Source: Otis tarda (taxonomy: Eukaryota > Chordata > Aves > Otidiformes > Otididae). Taken from it: a stretch of DNA of 64,000 bases. Position numbers and translations under genes: made by a program. Shown here piece after piece: positions 24,301-39,300 of this stretch (the first letter of the stretch is position 1; each line of letters begins with the position of its first letter). Where the stretch lies: NCBI GenBank assembly GCA_026413225.1, contig CM048552.1, forward strand, positions 193,102,053 through 193,166,052, in the 5' to 3' direction. The notes below the pieces were generated by a model. That model saw nothing but the letters and a program-made list of their open reading frames with translations, made no database searches and was not told the origin of the DNA.

Positions 24301-27300
24301 AATTTTTGTGGGGAGAGAATTTTTCACCCAACGTAATGTATCAGAGAGAAAGTCAGCCTACATAACTCATGCTGGCTCTAAACTAAGTATCATGCATACT
24401 TGTAGCATCAGCGTCCCACGTATATAGGGAGAGTCGACTGCCTAGTCTGAAACGACAGGTATTTGGATTTTGTAAATTTTATAACATTCACATTTCTTTT
24501 TCAGGAATCATCAAGTCTCTGTAAATGAGCAAACTCAATAGTAAAACATGTACTAGTATTATAGATATTTAAAAACAGAATGAAGTTGCAGTTGTGCAGT
24601 TGTGTTCTGTGCTCTGCTTTGCTTTTAAATTGGAGAATTACGAGGCTGTGCTACTTTTAATAGTAGCTTCACCCTCCGTTGATTTTGGTTGTGGTTTTTT
24701 TTTTTTTGTTTCGATTTTGGGTTTTTTTGTTTGTTTGTTGGTGACATTGAACTTGCTGATTAAGAGTTCACAGGACTGGCAGACGTTTATTTGCAAGTTT
24801 AAGAAAAACCCCAAATGCAACATAATGTTACCTGAGAAGATACCTTCACTTTTCCCTACGTAATGTGAAAAGGTTAAGACTTTGTTTTATAAATGAGTAG
24901 AAGGGAATTATACTTGTTATTTAAAACAAACCTCCTTTCCCCCTAGACACTGTGATGTAAAACAAAGATGATGGAATTGCTCTTTTCTCTGTGAAAAGTG
25001 AGTGCAGTGGCATGGTATTACCTGCCAAAGGTTTATATGAAGGCAACTTGGTAGATATATGAATGAGAAGAGGTTTTTTTTGTTTGGTTGGTTGCGGTTT
25101 ATTTGTTTGATTGGGTGTTTTTTGTTTTGCTTTATCTTTCCCCTAATAAGCAATATAATGTTCAGACATCCTTTAGCTTTTTTGCTTGGCATGCCTTCAA
25201 CTTTTTTACATGAGGTACAAGAAAGTAACCCTGAAGCTCCTCATTTTTCTCAGTGTGGAGAGTTTCTCTTAGACAGTAGAAATGAGGACTAGGATATAAT
25301 CTATAGAAACATAGTGTTCCTTCTAAATGGAAGTGCATGTCCTACAATATGTACTTAGTTTTGTTTAATTTGAGAAATATTCTAAGGTTGTTTAAATATT
25401 GTATCTTAGCGATATTAAAATGTATATTCAGAGACTGCAGCAAAGACCGATTTCATAACCTGTGCTACCATCTGTTAAATACACCAGAAGCTTATTTTTT
25501 TTCTGGATGGGTTTAGCCAGCTGTCCATTTTGCACTGTTGCGTGGATGGAGGCGTGCATTTAAGCATAACACAGTAGGCTTTCTGTGAGTTGACAAAAAA
25601 GCTTTTTTATTTTCGTCTGAGACTCCTTTGGCTTGTCTGACACTTCCTTAAATTTAGTGTCTGACTGAGGAATGTATTTGAAAGCTTTCCCCTGTTGCAC
25701 TCCTGTAGTCTGTGCTTTCATCTTCTCCCACTTAGGCCTGGAGCTGCTCCACAGGACAGGACGTGTGCCTTCTCGCGGAGCCCTCTGTGATGAATTTGCT
25801 AGCAGCAACCCGAAGTCCGTTCTAATCCTATTGACATCTAACCCAAGTGACATTTAGTTAATCTGTCTGGCACTCTCTTTTCTTTATCTGACCCTACGAG
25901 ATGGTACAGCTTTTTCTAACTTTATTTCCTTTTAGGTGAGTGTTTTGGGATGGTAATACAGTAGACTTTACTGAAGTGATTTTTCCCTTTTAAAATGTTA
26001 TCTTCATGATAAATATGACGTATTCAATAGTGGTGTCAGGGTGACCTGGCAGATTTTATGTGGTTATTATGCTTAATTATAATTTATATAAATCTGAGGA
26101 GACAAGGAAAAAAGTTGGCATTTACAAAAGTCTGGAAATGTTGCAGAATCATTCTATTCTGCTGTTCAGTTTGCAGGAAAACAACCTGTATTCAGAAAAA
26201 AAAAAAGTACAGAAAATGGGTTAGATTTAGAAACCAGCTCTTCACTGACTGCAGTTTAGAGCTGGCTTTTAACTCTAAAATGTAGTTTTAGAAATTAATT
26301 TTCTGACTTCCACAGGAGTTTTCCTTTTTTAAAGTTGTAAAATAATACAAATTAAAGTCTAGCAGAAGCCAATTGAGGAAGCTACCTGAGGCAGCGCACT
26401 GGATTTTCTGGTTTGGGTTTCCATGAAATACGCTGTGCTGCGTCTGATCATTTACACTTAGAATAGGAAAGCTCCTTCCGTTGGCTCTCTCTGTTCTGTT
26501 GGTTTGGGAAAGGATTTGGCTTCACTTCATGTGGAAATCCTTGTTTGTTTATTCTTCATCACAGAGTTAGCTAGAGGTGTCTGCACCACTTAAAAGCATG
26601 AAACCTTGGAATTCAATGTCGTGTATGAATGCCCCAGTATACTCTCATCCTGTCCAGCTTCGTGTTCTGATCTCAGAACAGCAGCACTCTGTTCTGGTGC
26701 AGCTTGATGGAGCAGCATTTTGCTGTGTCTCCGGAGTGTAGAGAAGCATATGAAATGGGAACAAGAATTTGTCGCTATTGTATGGAGGACATCTGTGCTA
26801 CTAATCAAGCTATGGTATCAAAATGTTTGAAATGCTTGCTTTTCTTTTGTGCGTGTCAGTTGGATAAAATGAACTTGAGAATTAGTTGCATCCAGTCTCA
26901 GCTGTTTGTACGTGGTTTGCTTTGGCTTAACTTTATTGGTCCAGGTCATCAGAGGCTTATTTTAGGAAGATCAAGGACCTCAAATCTATGCTTTTAAAAT
27001 CTCCTTTGCCCCAGCCTTTGTCTTCAAAGTCTCACTGAGAGCTTTGTAGCTAAAACCAGGATATATAAGGTGATTGCAAGACAGTCCATTTATCTGTCTT
27101 CGTGGCAAGTGAACAGCCAAACCAAGCACTTAATGCCTTCATTCAAATGTTTTGATGCATCAGTGGACAAAATTGTGCTATAAGCTCTGTTTTGGCAATT
27201 CAGTTTCTCCCTCTACTTTCCCATCCAGTCATTATGTCTGTACATGACTGGCCATGTAACACTTGTGCTCCGCTTGCCACATTTCCACCATGTTCCCTTG

Positions 27301-30300
27301 GTAGGATTCAGTTAGTGGTTGTGCAGCCAAAAGAGGAATTGACCACTGAGTGATTTGATGAAGGAGTAATCTACCAGAAATTCCCCCAAAGCTTTTCCGT
27401 ACTTCCAGTTTAAAACCAGTTTAATCTGATGATGTTAGATTCACTAGATCTGATCCTGGCAAAGGGGAGAAAGTGGGACTATCCCTTTCATTGACAGCCT
27501 GCATTCACACGAGTTCAGATGTAACAGAAAATGCGCTCTCTTTATGAAAAGACAAACTAGCTGAGTGTTAGAGACCCAAGCCTGCTTACATTATGTAACC
27601 ACCAAGGGACCTTTTTTTTTTGTGAATCGAGTAGTGATTGTAAAAGGCACATGAATACCTAAATAGTCTTCACTCTAAATAGCTACTGCTGTTGTAAACT
27701 TCAGATGAAAATGAATAACCATCAAGAGAATTAAGGAAATAAATTTATTTCATTTTAATGCCTTTTTGATGCAGTATTTACTCACTTCTTTCTCACATTC
27801 CAGGTGCCATATTTATCAGCCGTGAATCTCCCTACTGGTGCTGCTTTGTGTGGGGGAGAGGAAATCAGAGGAACAGTGAGAAATCTGTAGCAATAAAAAT
27901 CTTCTGGCCTGATAGAAGAAATGAGTTTTAATAAAGATATAATGTGCATGTATATGGGAGGCATTGGAGGTGTTCACTTATTCCTGTAAAATGGGTGTGG
28001 GGGGCTGTTTGTTTTGTTCAGCCCTTGTAGTAGTAAGATAATAATATAAATTGCTAAGGTAGAATAAAAGATTTTTTGCTTTTTAACTCTTCAGGTCTCA
28101 CAGAGAGTTTGTGAGTTAGAGGTTGTTATACAGACATATAATTTTATGCCTATGAAAAATTATTTTTCCAGAACTTATTAGTTGGGCTTAAACCTGTTAA
28201 GCTGCTGAACGTGGTCTTTTGAAACTCTACTCAGTTTAGCAGTGCCTTGATATAGGGAATATGTTTCATGTAAATGATCTTCAAAAGTAAGAAAATCTTT
28301 ATCATGAAGTCTTAAGGTTAGAAGAGAACTCTGAAGGTTGTGTAGCCCAAAGCAGAGCTAGCTGTGATGGTGGCTCAAAGCAGGGTAACGTCAGACTTAG
28401 ATCACGTTGGTCAAGCCTTGTCCACTTGCATTCTGACTGTGTCTGAAGATGCTGATTCTACCACCTCTCAGGGCCAGAGTTCTTTGTGCCAGAGTGTAAA
28501 AACTGGGAGGCTTTATCTGCATGTGCAGTGGGAATTCCCTTCCTGCAGCTTGTGACCATCAAGATGGAACAAAATGCTCTTAGATACTTGAACTCTTTGG
28601 ATAAGAACTTGCAAGCAAACACCATCAGAATTCCTTGTATTTTTAAGTGATTGATTTGACATTTGTAGCAAATAGGGAGCTTGCCTGTGCATAGGAGTTT
28701 GAAGAGGTGAGGTTTTTTCAGAATAACCCATTCCTAATTTCTCTTCATTAGGGTGTTTATTGTCATCCATAGAGGGAATTATTGTGATTGTATAGATTTT
28801 TATTGAAAAGTGGGCTAAGATTAAATAAAAAAAAAAATTGTCTATCTTTGTTATTTAGGTAAGAGTAGGAAAGAGAGAGGAATTTTTTTTTTATTTTTTT
28901 TTATTAAGAGGGACTTAAAATAGCAAGATACTTCAATTAAAAATAGATAGCTAGATAGGAACGAAGAAAAGAATTCTCCCTAAATGCAAAACAAGCTCTT
29001 GTGTGTGTGAAGCTTTTGAGACCAGCAGTTGATAAGGTTTTTGTAAGTCAAAAACACTAAACAAGTAACGTTGAGGTTGGGGTTTTTTTCCTTGTTGTTG
29101 TTGGTAACAGGAAAAAGTACTTCAAAAACGTATGCACAATGTTATGTTCTCCCTTCCATCTTTTTGGGTCAGAAATTAACCTTTTGTTCCTTGCATGTGT
29201 AGTAACTGCATTTTGTTCATTCATATACTCTGTTTAATGTGTTAGGGTTTGTTGGTTTTTTTTAACTTTCTTTTAAGCATTCAAGCTACTGAAAGAAATA
29301 AATAGAAAAAGGGGAAAAAGACACCATCAAAATGTCTTATTTAATCTGAGTGATGTCAGTGTTACTAAAAGAGGTGGAAAAAAGCGCAAATTGTGTTTAA
29401 GTTGTTCTCTAAAATGCTACGTTGCATGTCTTTCATGATTTTTTGAAAACAGATATTGCAGGAGAGGTTCTCATCTCTGAAATATGCATCCTGTGGAATT
29501 TGGTACTAATTGCTGGGAAGGAGGAAGTCATCGGGAACAGAACATAACAAAAAAGCTCTCTGCTTTTGTTATGGAAGAGGAAAGGGACATCGGTTAGTGA
29601 TCTTGTCCCTGGCTGGGCAAACGCTTGATCTGTGCTTCACTGTCCTGTGCTTCACTGTGTATGCTCCTCTTGGATGTCCATGCTGTTGCTATACCTTGCT
29701 ATTTGTATATAACAAAGACTCTTTTATCTGAATATCTGCTCCCCTGGCTTTATTTGTGAAAAACCCTTCAGTTTTCTGAAGTGTAATAAAACATAACTCA
29801 AATTCTTAGTTTGTTCCTGCAAGGCCATTGGGACCTGTGCTCCTCCCATACAGATAGTGTCACACCAAATGTACAATACTTCCAGCTGCGTATTCTCAAG
29901 CAGTGTCATCCTCACAGCAGGTTGTGAAATTGCCAAGTAGTATTTTAGATGATGTGACAGTATTTTAGATAATATTCTTCACTTTATGACTGCTTGTATG
30001 TGTCCATTTTGCTATCTCATTTTAATACCAAGTGTAAACAGATCATGAGTCAATGCAGAAAAGCACGTTTATAGTATTTACATATGAGGGGAATGTGAAT
30101 GACTGCTTGTACCTGGTGACTCTTTGAATCCTTGCAGATTTACAGGAAAAAAAAAATCCGTGCCTGTTGCTCAAAGAAAGAACTTCAATACTGGAAATAG
30201 AATTAAGACATAAGAAAACACCCACCTGTAAAGCTTTGTAGACTCAGTAAAGGGTTTGAGTAATGTTCTAGGGAAGTGAAGCTTTGGAAGATCTTCGTTT

Positions 30301-33300
30301 TAATGAAAATGACACTGTGGGGTTGTTTTTTTTTTCCCTTCAAATATAAGCCATAAAGAGAGAAGTTAATGCTGTTTCAATGAATTTTAAAAATGACCTT
30401 TTCATAATCTTAAGAAGTTACAGGAAGAAATAGTAAAAAAGCACAAAAAATACCTCCCAAATCCTTTCTAAACAGATATTTATTCCTTGCAATATGTTTG
30501 TCTTTCTAAACAGATCCAAAGGTTGGTTTATTAAGTTTACATTTAATTCTTGGTGCCAAGAGAGAATTATGAGTAAAATGAGAATAAATTTAAAGTAGGT
30601 TTATATACCAACAATTGAAAACATTCTGATAAGACATACCTTTCTTCCCTCAACTTTTGCCTGTCCTAAAATCCCTGGTCTGGTTTGGGAAAAGCTGTGT
30701 TAATTCAAGTGTAATGTAGGCAGCCATATGGTAGGAGAAGAAACAGGGGGGATTTTTTTTAAATTAGATAATGGTGGAGATACTGTAGACTACAGCATCC
30801 TACAGTGCCAACTGGAAACTGTGCTGTGCCTTTGCCAAACTGCTGAAGCTTCCCTTTTCTGAGCTTTCTTCATAGGGCTTTTTGCAAGTTCCATTTCTTT
30901 TATGCACAGGAATTGTCCATCCCAATAATGGGGAAAATGAGTAGATGAGCCAGTAGACTGGCTTGGTTAAACAGGGAACTGATGAGGGACCCATTCTGCT
31001 CTGACTCATTCATGGTTACAAGCAGACCTGCAGGGGTCTGTTGTAGGACCTAGATTGTTTAATATCTTTATCAGTGACCTGGAAGAGGAGACAGACTCGT
31101 TAAGTTTGTGAACACCAAACTGTAGGTGCAGTTGACCAGCTTGAGGGCAGAGCTGCTATTCAGAGGGTCCTAGGCAGGCTAGGGAATGGACCAGCAGGAG
31201 CTTCCTAAAATTCAGCAAGAACAAATGTCTTGCACCTGAGGTGGACCCACCCTCCAGAAGTGATGCATGCTGAGGACTGACTGGCTGGGGAGCGCAGTGG
31301 GCCAGATGTGAGACACTGGTGTCTTGGCAGGAGTGAAGGCTAACAGCATCCTGGGTGATGTATCAGGAGCAGCGTAAACCAGGGCATTAAGGGAATCATA
31401 GAATCATAGAATAGTTTGGGTTGGAAGGGACCTTTAAAAGTCATCTAGTGCAACCCCCCTGCAAGGAGCAGGGACATCTCCATCCGGATCAGGTTGCTCA
31501 GAGCCCCCTCGAACTTGGCCTTGAATGTTTCCAGGGATGGGGCATCCACCACCTCTCTGGGCAACCTGTTCCAGTGTTCTACAACCCTCAGTGTAAAAAA
31601 ATTTCTTCCTTACATCTAGTCTGAATCTACCTTCTTCTGTTTTAAAACCTTTACCAGAAGTTATTCTTCCTCTTTGCTTGGCACTCAGGAATACAGCGTC
31701 CGGCTTTGGACAGTTTTTCCTGTACCACACTGGAAGAGGAAATGCATTGATCAGCTGCAGTGTGTTCAGCAGCAGCCATTGAGATGGTCTGGACTGGAGC
31801 ACTTCTCTTGTGAGGAGAGGGTGATGGAACAGGACTTCTTTAGCCTGGAGAAGAGCTGGCTTTGGGGAGACCTAACACCAGCCTCCTAGTACTTACAAAG
31901 AGGTTATCTAAAAGATGGAGGCAGGCTCTTTACTGGTGTTGAAATGTGGAAGAATGACAGACAGTGTCCTTAAACGAGAACAGGAGAGGTTTTGAATTAA
32001 GGGGGGAAAAATACTGTAAGAAGAACTGATGGCATTATGTTGTTTTGCCCTTGCATTCATCTCTATGAAACTTCTTTGACTCTTTCATAAACTTGCTGCA
32101 CATCTTTCATGTTCAGGTTTACTTTCCTCTATCTTGTGGCTTGCTAGAGAAGTCTTCTGGTCATAACAGTTAGTAAAAGAGCTTCCTTCTTTTCCTGATC
32201 TCTGGTGAACCAAACCAGCCCATGCAGCTTCTGAGGGTATATATTTTATCTTTGGTGGATAGCTGGCAGAATACACTGGGAAGTAAAGATGCTTCATAAA
32301 TTGGCCAAATCCTTAGGTTGAATGACGGCTTTGTTGTTAATAAATTACCTTCAAATATTTTTTCATTACATCTAGCTTAAGGTAAAATTTAAAACCACAC
32401 TCTATTTGTAATATTTTGAGTGGAAAACAGAAATTATATAAAGAATACAAATACAGAAATGGAAGAGAGGGTTATAGTTAATTGATTTACATTAAGATTG
32501 AATCTGGAAGACCACCCTCTTGTATCCAGATGGTTTTCCATATTCTATTTTTGGAAACATACCTTGACAAGGATGCTGTCTTTTTGTGTTATATTCCATG
32601 TAGTTGTTTCTCCTGGAACCCATTTTTTGTTTTTTTTTTTTTTTAATCTCTGGCTTTTTAAAAATGCTGAAAGGCTGTGAACATATTAAATATCTCCCTT
32701 GAAACATCTTAATTTATACTTCAGAGAATGTCTTCTGCTCTGCTAACACAAGTATTGTCTTGCTTTCTTAAAGATGGAATTGCAATTTTGTTTTATCAGG
32801 TGTCACTTTCAATTGTTTTTGTCCTGCTAATAGCAACTAAAGAAGACTTAAAACTTCTTGTTCTTCCTTCTGCGCCCACTATAATGCCAGTAAATCTTTG
32901 AGAAAAGTGTAGTCTTCAACTATATCATCTATCTGTGTCCAGCATTCACTAAATAACACACTTGTTGCTAACATCTAACTGAGATAAGTGTTTATATCTC
33001 ACTATTGGTTGTAGATTTGGGACCACATGTGGCAGTAAATGACAGCTTTGGGTGATAATGGATTTGTGATAGTCTGTCCTTCAGGGATGCTGTAATATTA
33101 TTTTCTCTTGTGTTTTTTTTTTTTTGCTGTGGTGTCTTTATTGCGTCCTCTTTAGATGAGTCTTTAACTCTATTTTACTCCAAGCTTTCCTGTAGAGATT
33201 TCACAACACTCTGTCCTCGGTACTTCCCTCAGTCGTGTTTGTGCACCCGTCTGTGCTCCATCTCTCCCTGCTATGACTTTACCAAACCTTTCCTTGTTTC

Positions 33301-36300
33301 ACAAGCAGAAAGAACCATTTGCTGCCAGGTTTGTATGAAAGCCTCTAGTCCAGGCTTGTCTCCTGGTCCAGCTAAAATCTCTCTCTCCCTCTGACACATC
33401 TTTGATTAGCGCCAGCAGAACTGGGCCTAAAGCCATTGCCTTTACCTCTGTTCTGGTTTTGTGGGCAGTATCAGCTCTCTGATCATCACTTGGGCCTATA
33501 ACCTGGGTGCCATTTTTGAATGGGTGTGATTGAAAGGCCTTAATGAGATCTTTATCTAAGTATTTCAGATTCTTGTTTCCAAGCAACTTATGTTCTCTTT
33601 ACTTGTCCCTACAGCTAGAACTCTCCAGGTTCTCATCTTGTTATTTTTTTTCAATTACTGCAGCGTTCTTTCCTCTGACTCCTTTTATGTGCTTCCAGAA
33701 TGATCTGCAAAGACATAAATGTAATGTTTGTCGTCTTAATATGTCCGTTCACTATCTCTTTCTTCCCTAGTTCATGAAAAATAGATTGCTTATCTTTGTA
33801 TCATACACTTCTGTTTTCTACTGGGTTGTTTGACTCTCAATGGCAACTGCTCCTGCACATGCACTTAATGATCCAGTGAGTGCAACCTCACCTTTATCCT
33901 ATGCTGCCCATTCTGTTCAGAAAGAATATAATATGTCTACTGCAAAACTAATGTTTTCCACTTTTTTTCCTCCTGAATTTCTTGTGCAAATTTCTGCAAG
34001 AAATTTGACAACACGTAGGTCACGTTCTAAGACCGCTGACCATAATAATAGTCAGCAGTGCTGTCTTTGTGGGTTGTCTTTAGGGTTTTTGTATTTTCTT
34101 GCGAACCTGGAGTTATAAGGGACAGTTTGTTTATTCTGGTCACAGTTAAGTGTGTGAGACTTTGATTTCTAGGCAATATTATGATACATATAAGTAAGGA
34201 AAAGGTAGGCAGTGTCTGTTTATGTTTATAAGGAGGGGAAAAAATATTCAAGACAATCTGAAAATTGTAAGGTGTTCCTGAATGATGCAAGTCCTGGTCA
34301 GCAGCTACTCACAGCAGTCAGGAAAATGGGACATTAGTAGTAGGTACAAGTAGGGCGACAGTTGGAAGGGAGAATATAAGCATACTTCGGGTTGTGCTGA
34401 GAGTGAGCTACCTGCAGATGAAATGAATTGTCAGATGTGTAGGAGACTAAATTGAGGGAAAGTGATTTGACGTATAATGTCAGATAAATGTGTGAACACA
34501 AATGAGTCATCTTGGACTGGGTGCTGGTAAGTAGAAAACACTGCTGAAAAGGGGAAAAGTTAGGAAAATGCACAAGAAACTTGACAGGAAGCTGAAGTGT
34601 TGTAAGAGGCAGAGAGGACAAAAAGCACATGGGATCACAGCGGTTTGGAGGAGACTAGGGATTAAACAAGAGTCATCAGAATGTTTTATTGCAGTTCTTG
34701 TTCACCTTCTGGAAATAAATTGTTTTTTGGCTTCCTGACAAGTCATAGTCAAACAGGAAGGGTGATGAAATATATGTTTTCTAGTGATTTGTGCTGTTTT
34801 TTTTTTCTCAAGATACAAAAACTTACCCACATAGAAAAAGTAAAGTTAATTGTATGTGATGATTCACGAGGGAAACTGAACATGATATGTAATGCTCATA
34901 CAAAGATTTCCTCAGTGTTGTATACTTACCTGTATTGCTGTGGATGGTTGCTTTCTTTAGTTGTATAAGTAGTCGTATCTAATTGACTGTGAATGGAAGT
35001 GGGAAATAAACCTTATCTACAGACAGCAGTGTTGGCCAATGAATTAGTTACCAGAAAGCTACCAGCTAAAATGACGTCTGCAAAGGCTGACTTGTTGCGA
35101 AGCTTCCCTTTAAGATGTAACTCTTTCAGGAAGGAGTGAATAGTGTGTTCTGATATGATTTTCAAGATAAGTGTAAATAGATGAATCGTCTTCTCTTGAG
35201 TTGGAAGCTATGTATAGATCATCAGTTAATGCTGAACATATGGCACATCACTCAAGCCTTACCACTGGGCCTTTAAATTTATTTCCATTTGTCTTGATAC
35301 AGTTGTTTTGAACATTTTATTTTAAAAGTTGCTTTTTAAAAAAATATATGGAAGTGCTTCTCCTTTTTCCTTGTCCCTTCGCTTCACTCAGAAGTGGTCA
35401 TCTCATTCTGGTCCTCCTTTTGGACAAACAGAGCAAGCCCTGTTTGCTCTGTTTCTATAGAAAATCTCAGTATAGAAAATCTCAGAATATCAAGTGTGAT
35501 CAGTGGCAGAAGGCTTCAATAGAAAACCTCGGTTGGTGGTAACCATCTCTTTCCTTCTAACAGTGTGTGTGTTATGAATGCAGTGAATGTGGGTCTGTCT
35601 TGAAAAATGTTTTTCTGAACAAGTTTGAGGTGAGTGAACAACCTGCAGTTTTATACATCAAAAACGTAATCTTACTGTTTCAAGAGCAATTAAAATAATT
35701 GTGACTGTTTAAAAGCCAAAACAACTCTACTAGCCCTTTATTGTACATAAAAAAGATCTAATCTATTAAAATATGTTATTTATTTATATTTCATGAACAT
35801 CTAATGCTTGCTTTTATGGAAAGGGAAACAATCAGTGTTATTTCAAGAAATTAAGTATTTGTGGAAATGGAAAGCTTTCTTAGGTTGAGGCTTATGCCTT
35901 TGGCCGGTTGTATGAACTTATGCTTCCGACTGTTAATCTTGCTGCTTTGCTTACAGGGTAGTTTTTTCCCCTATATGTATTTAGAATCTATGATTCTATG
36001 ATTTCCATTTTGAAAACTGTGATGTATCTGTGCACACTTTGAATAGTTTTGGATAGACATATTGTCCCTGGAAATGGATGTAAAAGTACTACTTTAAGCA
36101 CATGCTCTTAGTTTGAGCTTAAGGGGAAAAAGAAAACCAAACCAACAAACATTTTTCACCAGTGCCTTCCACAGGCAGGGGAAGCATTGCTTAGTGTTTC
36201 TATCTTCACTGGTTTCTCTGCAGGACAAGAATCATATGACAGCACGTGTGAGTTTTTGGAGAGACAGAAGGGGATGGAAGGGGGTCCATTTAGTGGCTTG

Positions 36301-39300
36301 TCATCATTAATATTTCTCTTTGGTTTTCTTTTTAATGCTTTTCAAGGAAGCAGTGACAGCTCTTTAGGAGAATCTGTTTGGCTTCAGCCTGTTGTTATGA
36401 GGCAGGAGAAGCAGCAGCCTGGGGAGCTGCAAGTCAAACTTCGAGATTCCCCCCCTCCAAGCACGTAGAAACGATGCAGAGGCCTCGCTTGTCATCTTTT
36501 CCTATTGAGTCAATGTTGGTTGGACACTTGGCATCCATTCAGAGGACAGCTTAGTTGATTGAGAGAGGGGGAAAAAAAAAAAAAGAATCACTATGACTTT
36601 GTCTCTTGTGGTTTGCAATGTCAGTTATACTTCCTCGATGAAACAGACAGTATAATAACAAGGGAGTATTAATTACCATTGTGTTTTCCTTTGGAAAGTT
36701 TGAAAGTCTTTAACTGAGGAGTGCCTGTAAATGTAGCTTGTGAAGCAGAGAAGTAGGGTGACATACTCTTTTGACTTATGACCCTCTACTCATTTAGCTT
36801 GCCACAAGTACCGTCCCTCTGTGCAAGTGCTGTTGCCAAATTGCAAAATAAGTAATTAGTAGGCAAGAAACATTTAGTTTTGTGTTGCAATTTGCAGAGT
36901 TCTGAAGAAACGTATTTTCTCTGTGTGTGTGTGGATGTGTCTTGTGGTAATGGTTATCAATATTTAAAGAAAGATCAAAGTTACGTTCTTTCAAAGCTCC
37001 CCGTGCAACTTAGACTGAGTGCAGTTGTATTTGACTTCAACTTTATCTGTACATGGAAATATCACACTGTGAATTATGTTTACTATTAAACATTAACTTA
37101 GAAAGTAATGTGTTCTGAGGAGCTATGAATTGTTACTAGCCCTTCAATTCAAGGAGAAACATGAAATTCAGGTATATGCAAGGGTAAAAATACTGGTTTG
37201 TGGGTAAAAGGACACTTTTTCTTGAATAAACACAATCTTTCAAAATAGACCAAACTTGATTCAGCCACATGCTGAATTAGTACCTTTTTGGACATGAAAA
37301 ATATGCTTAATCCTTCATCTGAGGCAAGAAAAAGGATGGGAAAGTGCTGTAGGAGTTGATGTCTATATAAATTGTCATTGGACAGCGAGGCAGATGAATT
37401 GTAAGACTTAAAGAGCATAGAGATTGTGTGAGGTAAGTATTCAGTAGAATTTACTAGTTTATTTTAATGAGGCAGAAGACATAATTTAATAAGAATCATT
37501 GTGAAAATGATTGTCATGACTTATGTCAAACAGAACTGTTAATTTTCCAGAGTCAAAACCAGTCACTGATGGCAGGAAAGCATCCTTCACTTACAGCAGT
37601 GTGGAACTGAGACTCTCCGTAAGATTTTTCTCCTTTCTCTGAGGCATCCAGAATAGGATTGTGTCAAAATAAGACTCCAGCTATGTTAGATGCTTGGGGT
37701 GATCTTTTGTGGTATTTTTTTATTCCTTCGCTTTAATCTCAAGAGGCAAGAAAAATTCTAAGCTTTTTATACCCCCCACCTTGCCCCCAGTTTTGTTGCT
37801 TTATAACTTCACTCCTATGTTGCAAAATGACAGAGTACTCTCTGTATCTTCTTTTACCTTAATTTTAAATTCTGCTTCAGAAGTTAGATGTAGCAAAATG
37901 GAAAATTTTTAAAACTTCTCAAATTGGGGTACATTTAATTGAGTTGACTTTGAGATTCTTACACTGTAATGTAATAACTGATTACATAGGGCAGTTGTGT
38001 CATGCATTGGCAGAGACTCATCCGCAAGTTAGTATTCTCCACAGGTAGTTTTTATACCGAGAAGTAACACTGTGATTAATAATTATGGATGTGTTTGCTG
38101 GTATATAGCTATTACTTGTTTGTTTTTTTAGCAGAGGCTTTAATGGGGAAAGGTGGAGATGTCACTTGCAAAATGCCAATAATATTTGAGTTGCAAAGGA
38201 AGTATCTCAGAAGTTTGAACTTGTGAGCTGACAAGCATTCTAGAATGTAAGACTGAAACACTGTCTTAATGTCCTTTTATCTTTGTGACAGTGGAAATTA
38301 TTAATATTGAGTGTAGACTCACACTATTGATAAAACTGAATTCTACAGGTAATGTGTCTTAATTTTTTATAGCGGCATTGAATATGAGTTATTTTTTATT
38401 ATAATGCAACCAGACTGACTCAATATAAGTATTCCAGATAATACTTAAAATAATAGTGTTTTTTAACAACACTAGTCCCTTTTTCACTACTTAATCTATT
38501 TTCTTACAGGCACTTGTGTTTGATCTCTGTTTTGAAGTTTCAGATCATTTGCCCTTCTCTTGCACTGATTTTTATAAAATATCTTTATGGAGGCTTATTC
38601 TTGTTTTGATATTTAGTGTTTTGAAGACTGTTCTATTATGTTACTCTGTTATGTATTCTAATACAGTGTATATCAGTCTATGTAATGTAAGTAATATCTT
38701 TCTTAATGTAAGGATTTGAGTTTATTATGGATGAAGTCCATTCTCTACACATCTAAAGAAAGGAAGATGGATTATGGAGAAGGGATGTGTTCTTTGTTCG
38801 GGAGTTTGGATGGGTACAAGACTGTGCTGCTTAGCATGTGAGCATACATGCAATCTTTTCTACATTGTTTTAAGAACGTGGCACCGAGGCTTTTGAGAAT
38901 TGAGAGTTAGCAGGTAATCACAATAGTCTCTTCTTCAGAGAGCAAGTAGTACCCTGATGATTTTACTCATGCACTTGGGGAGGAAGGTGAATATGATCAG
39001 CTGTTTCAGTACTTGCATGAAAAGCTAATTAAACTTTTTTAATCCTGCCTTTGAGGCATGTGTTGGAAAGGTCCAGAATACCATGGGTTTTGAAGAGAAA
39101 AGTTTTACTTACTGTCTATTACAGTTCTATGTGCTGCAGTTTTAAAAAATCTGAAACTAGTTTTTGCCAAGCTAGAGTGTAATCTTTAGTATTTGATTAA
39201 ACGTTTCAAAACGTTTGGCTCAGAGGTACTTTGGGCAAGCTTTTATTTGGAGCATATCATTTGAGGTATATTTAACTGATATTTCTGTGAAAGGTTTGCA

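Noticed and set aside
33840-34118. 92-codon plus-strand frame in intron 1
   Set aside because: No homology recognised and no codon bias; length is expected by chance in 45 kb.
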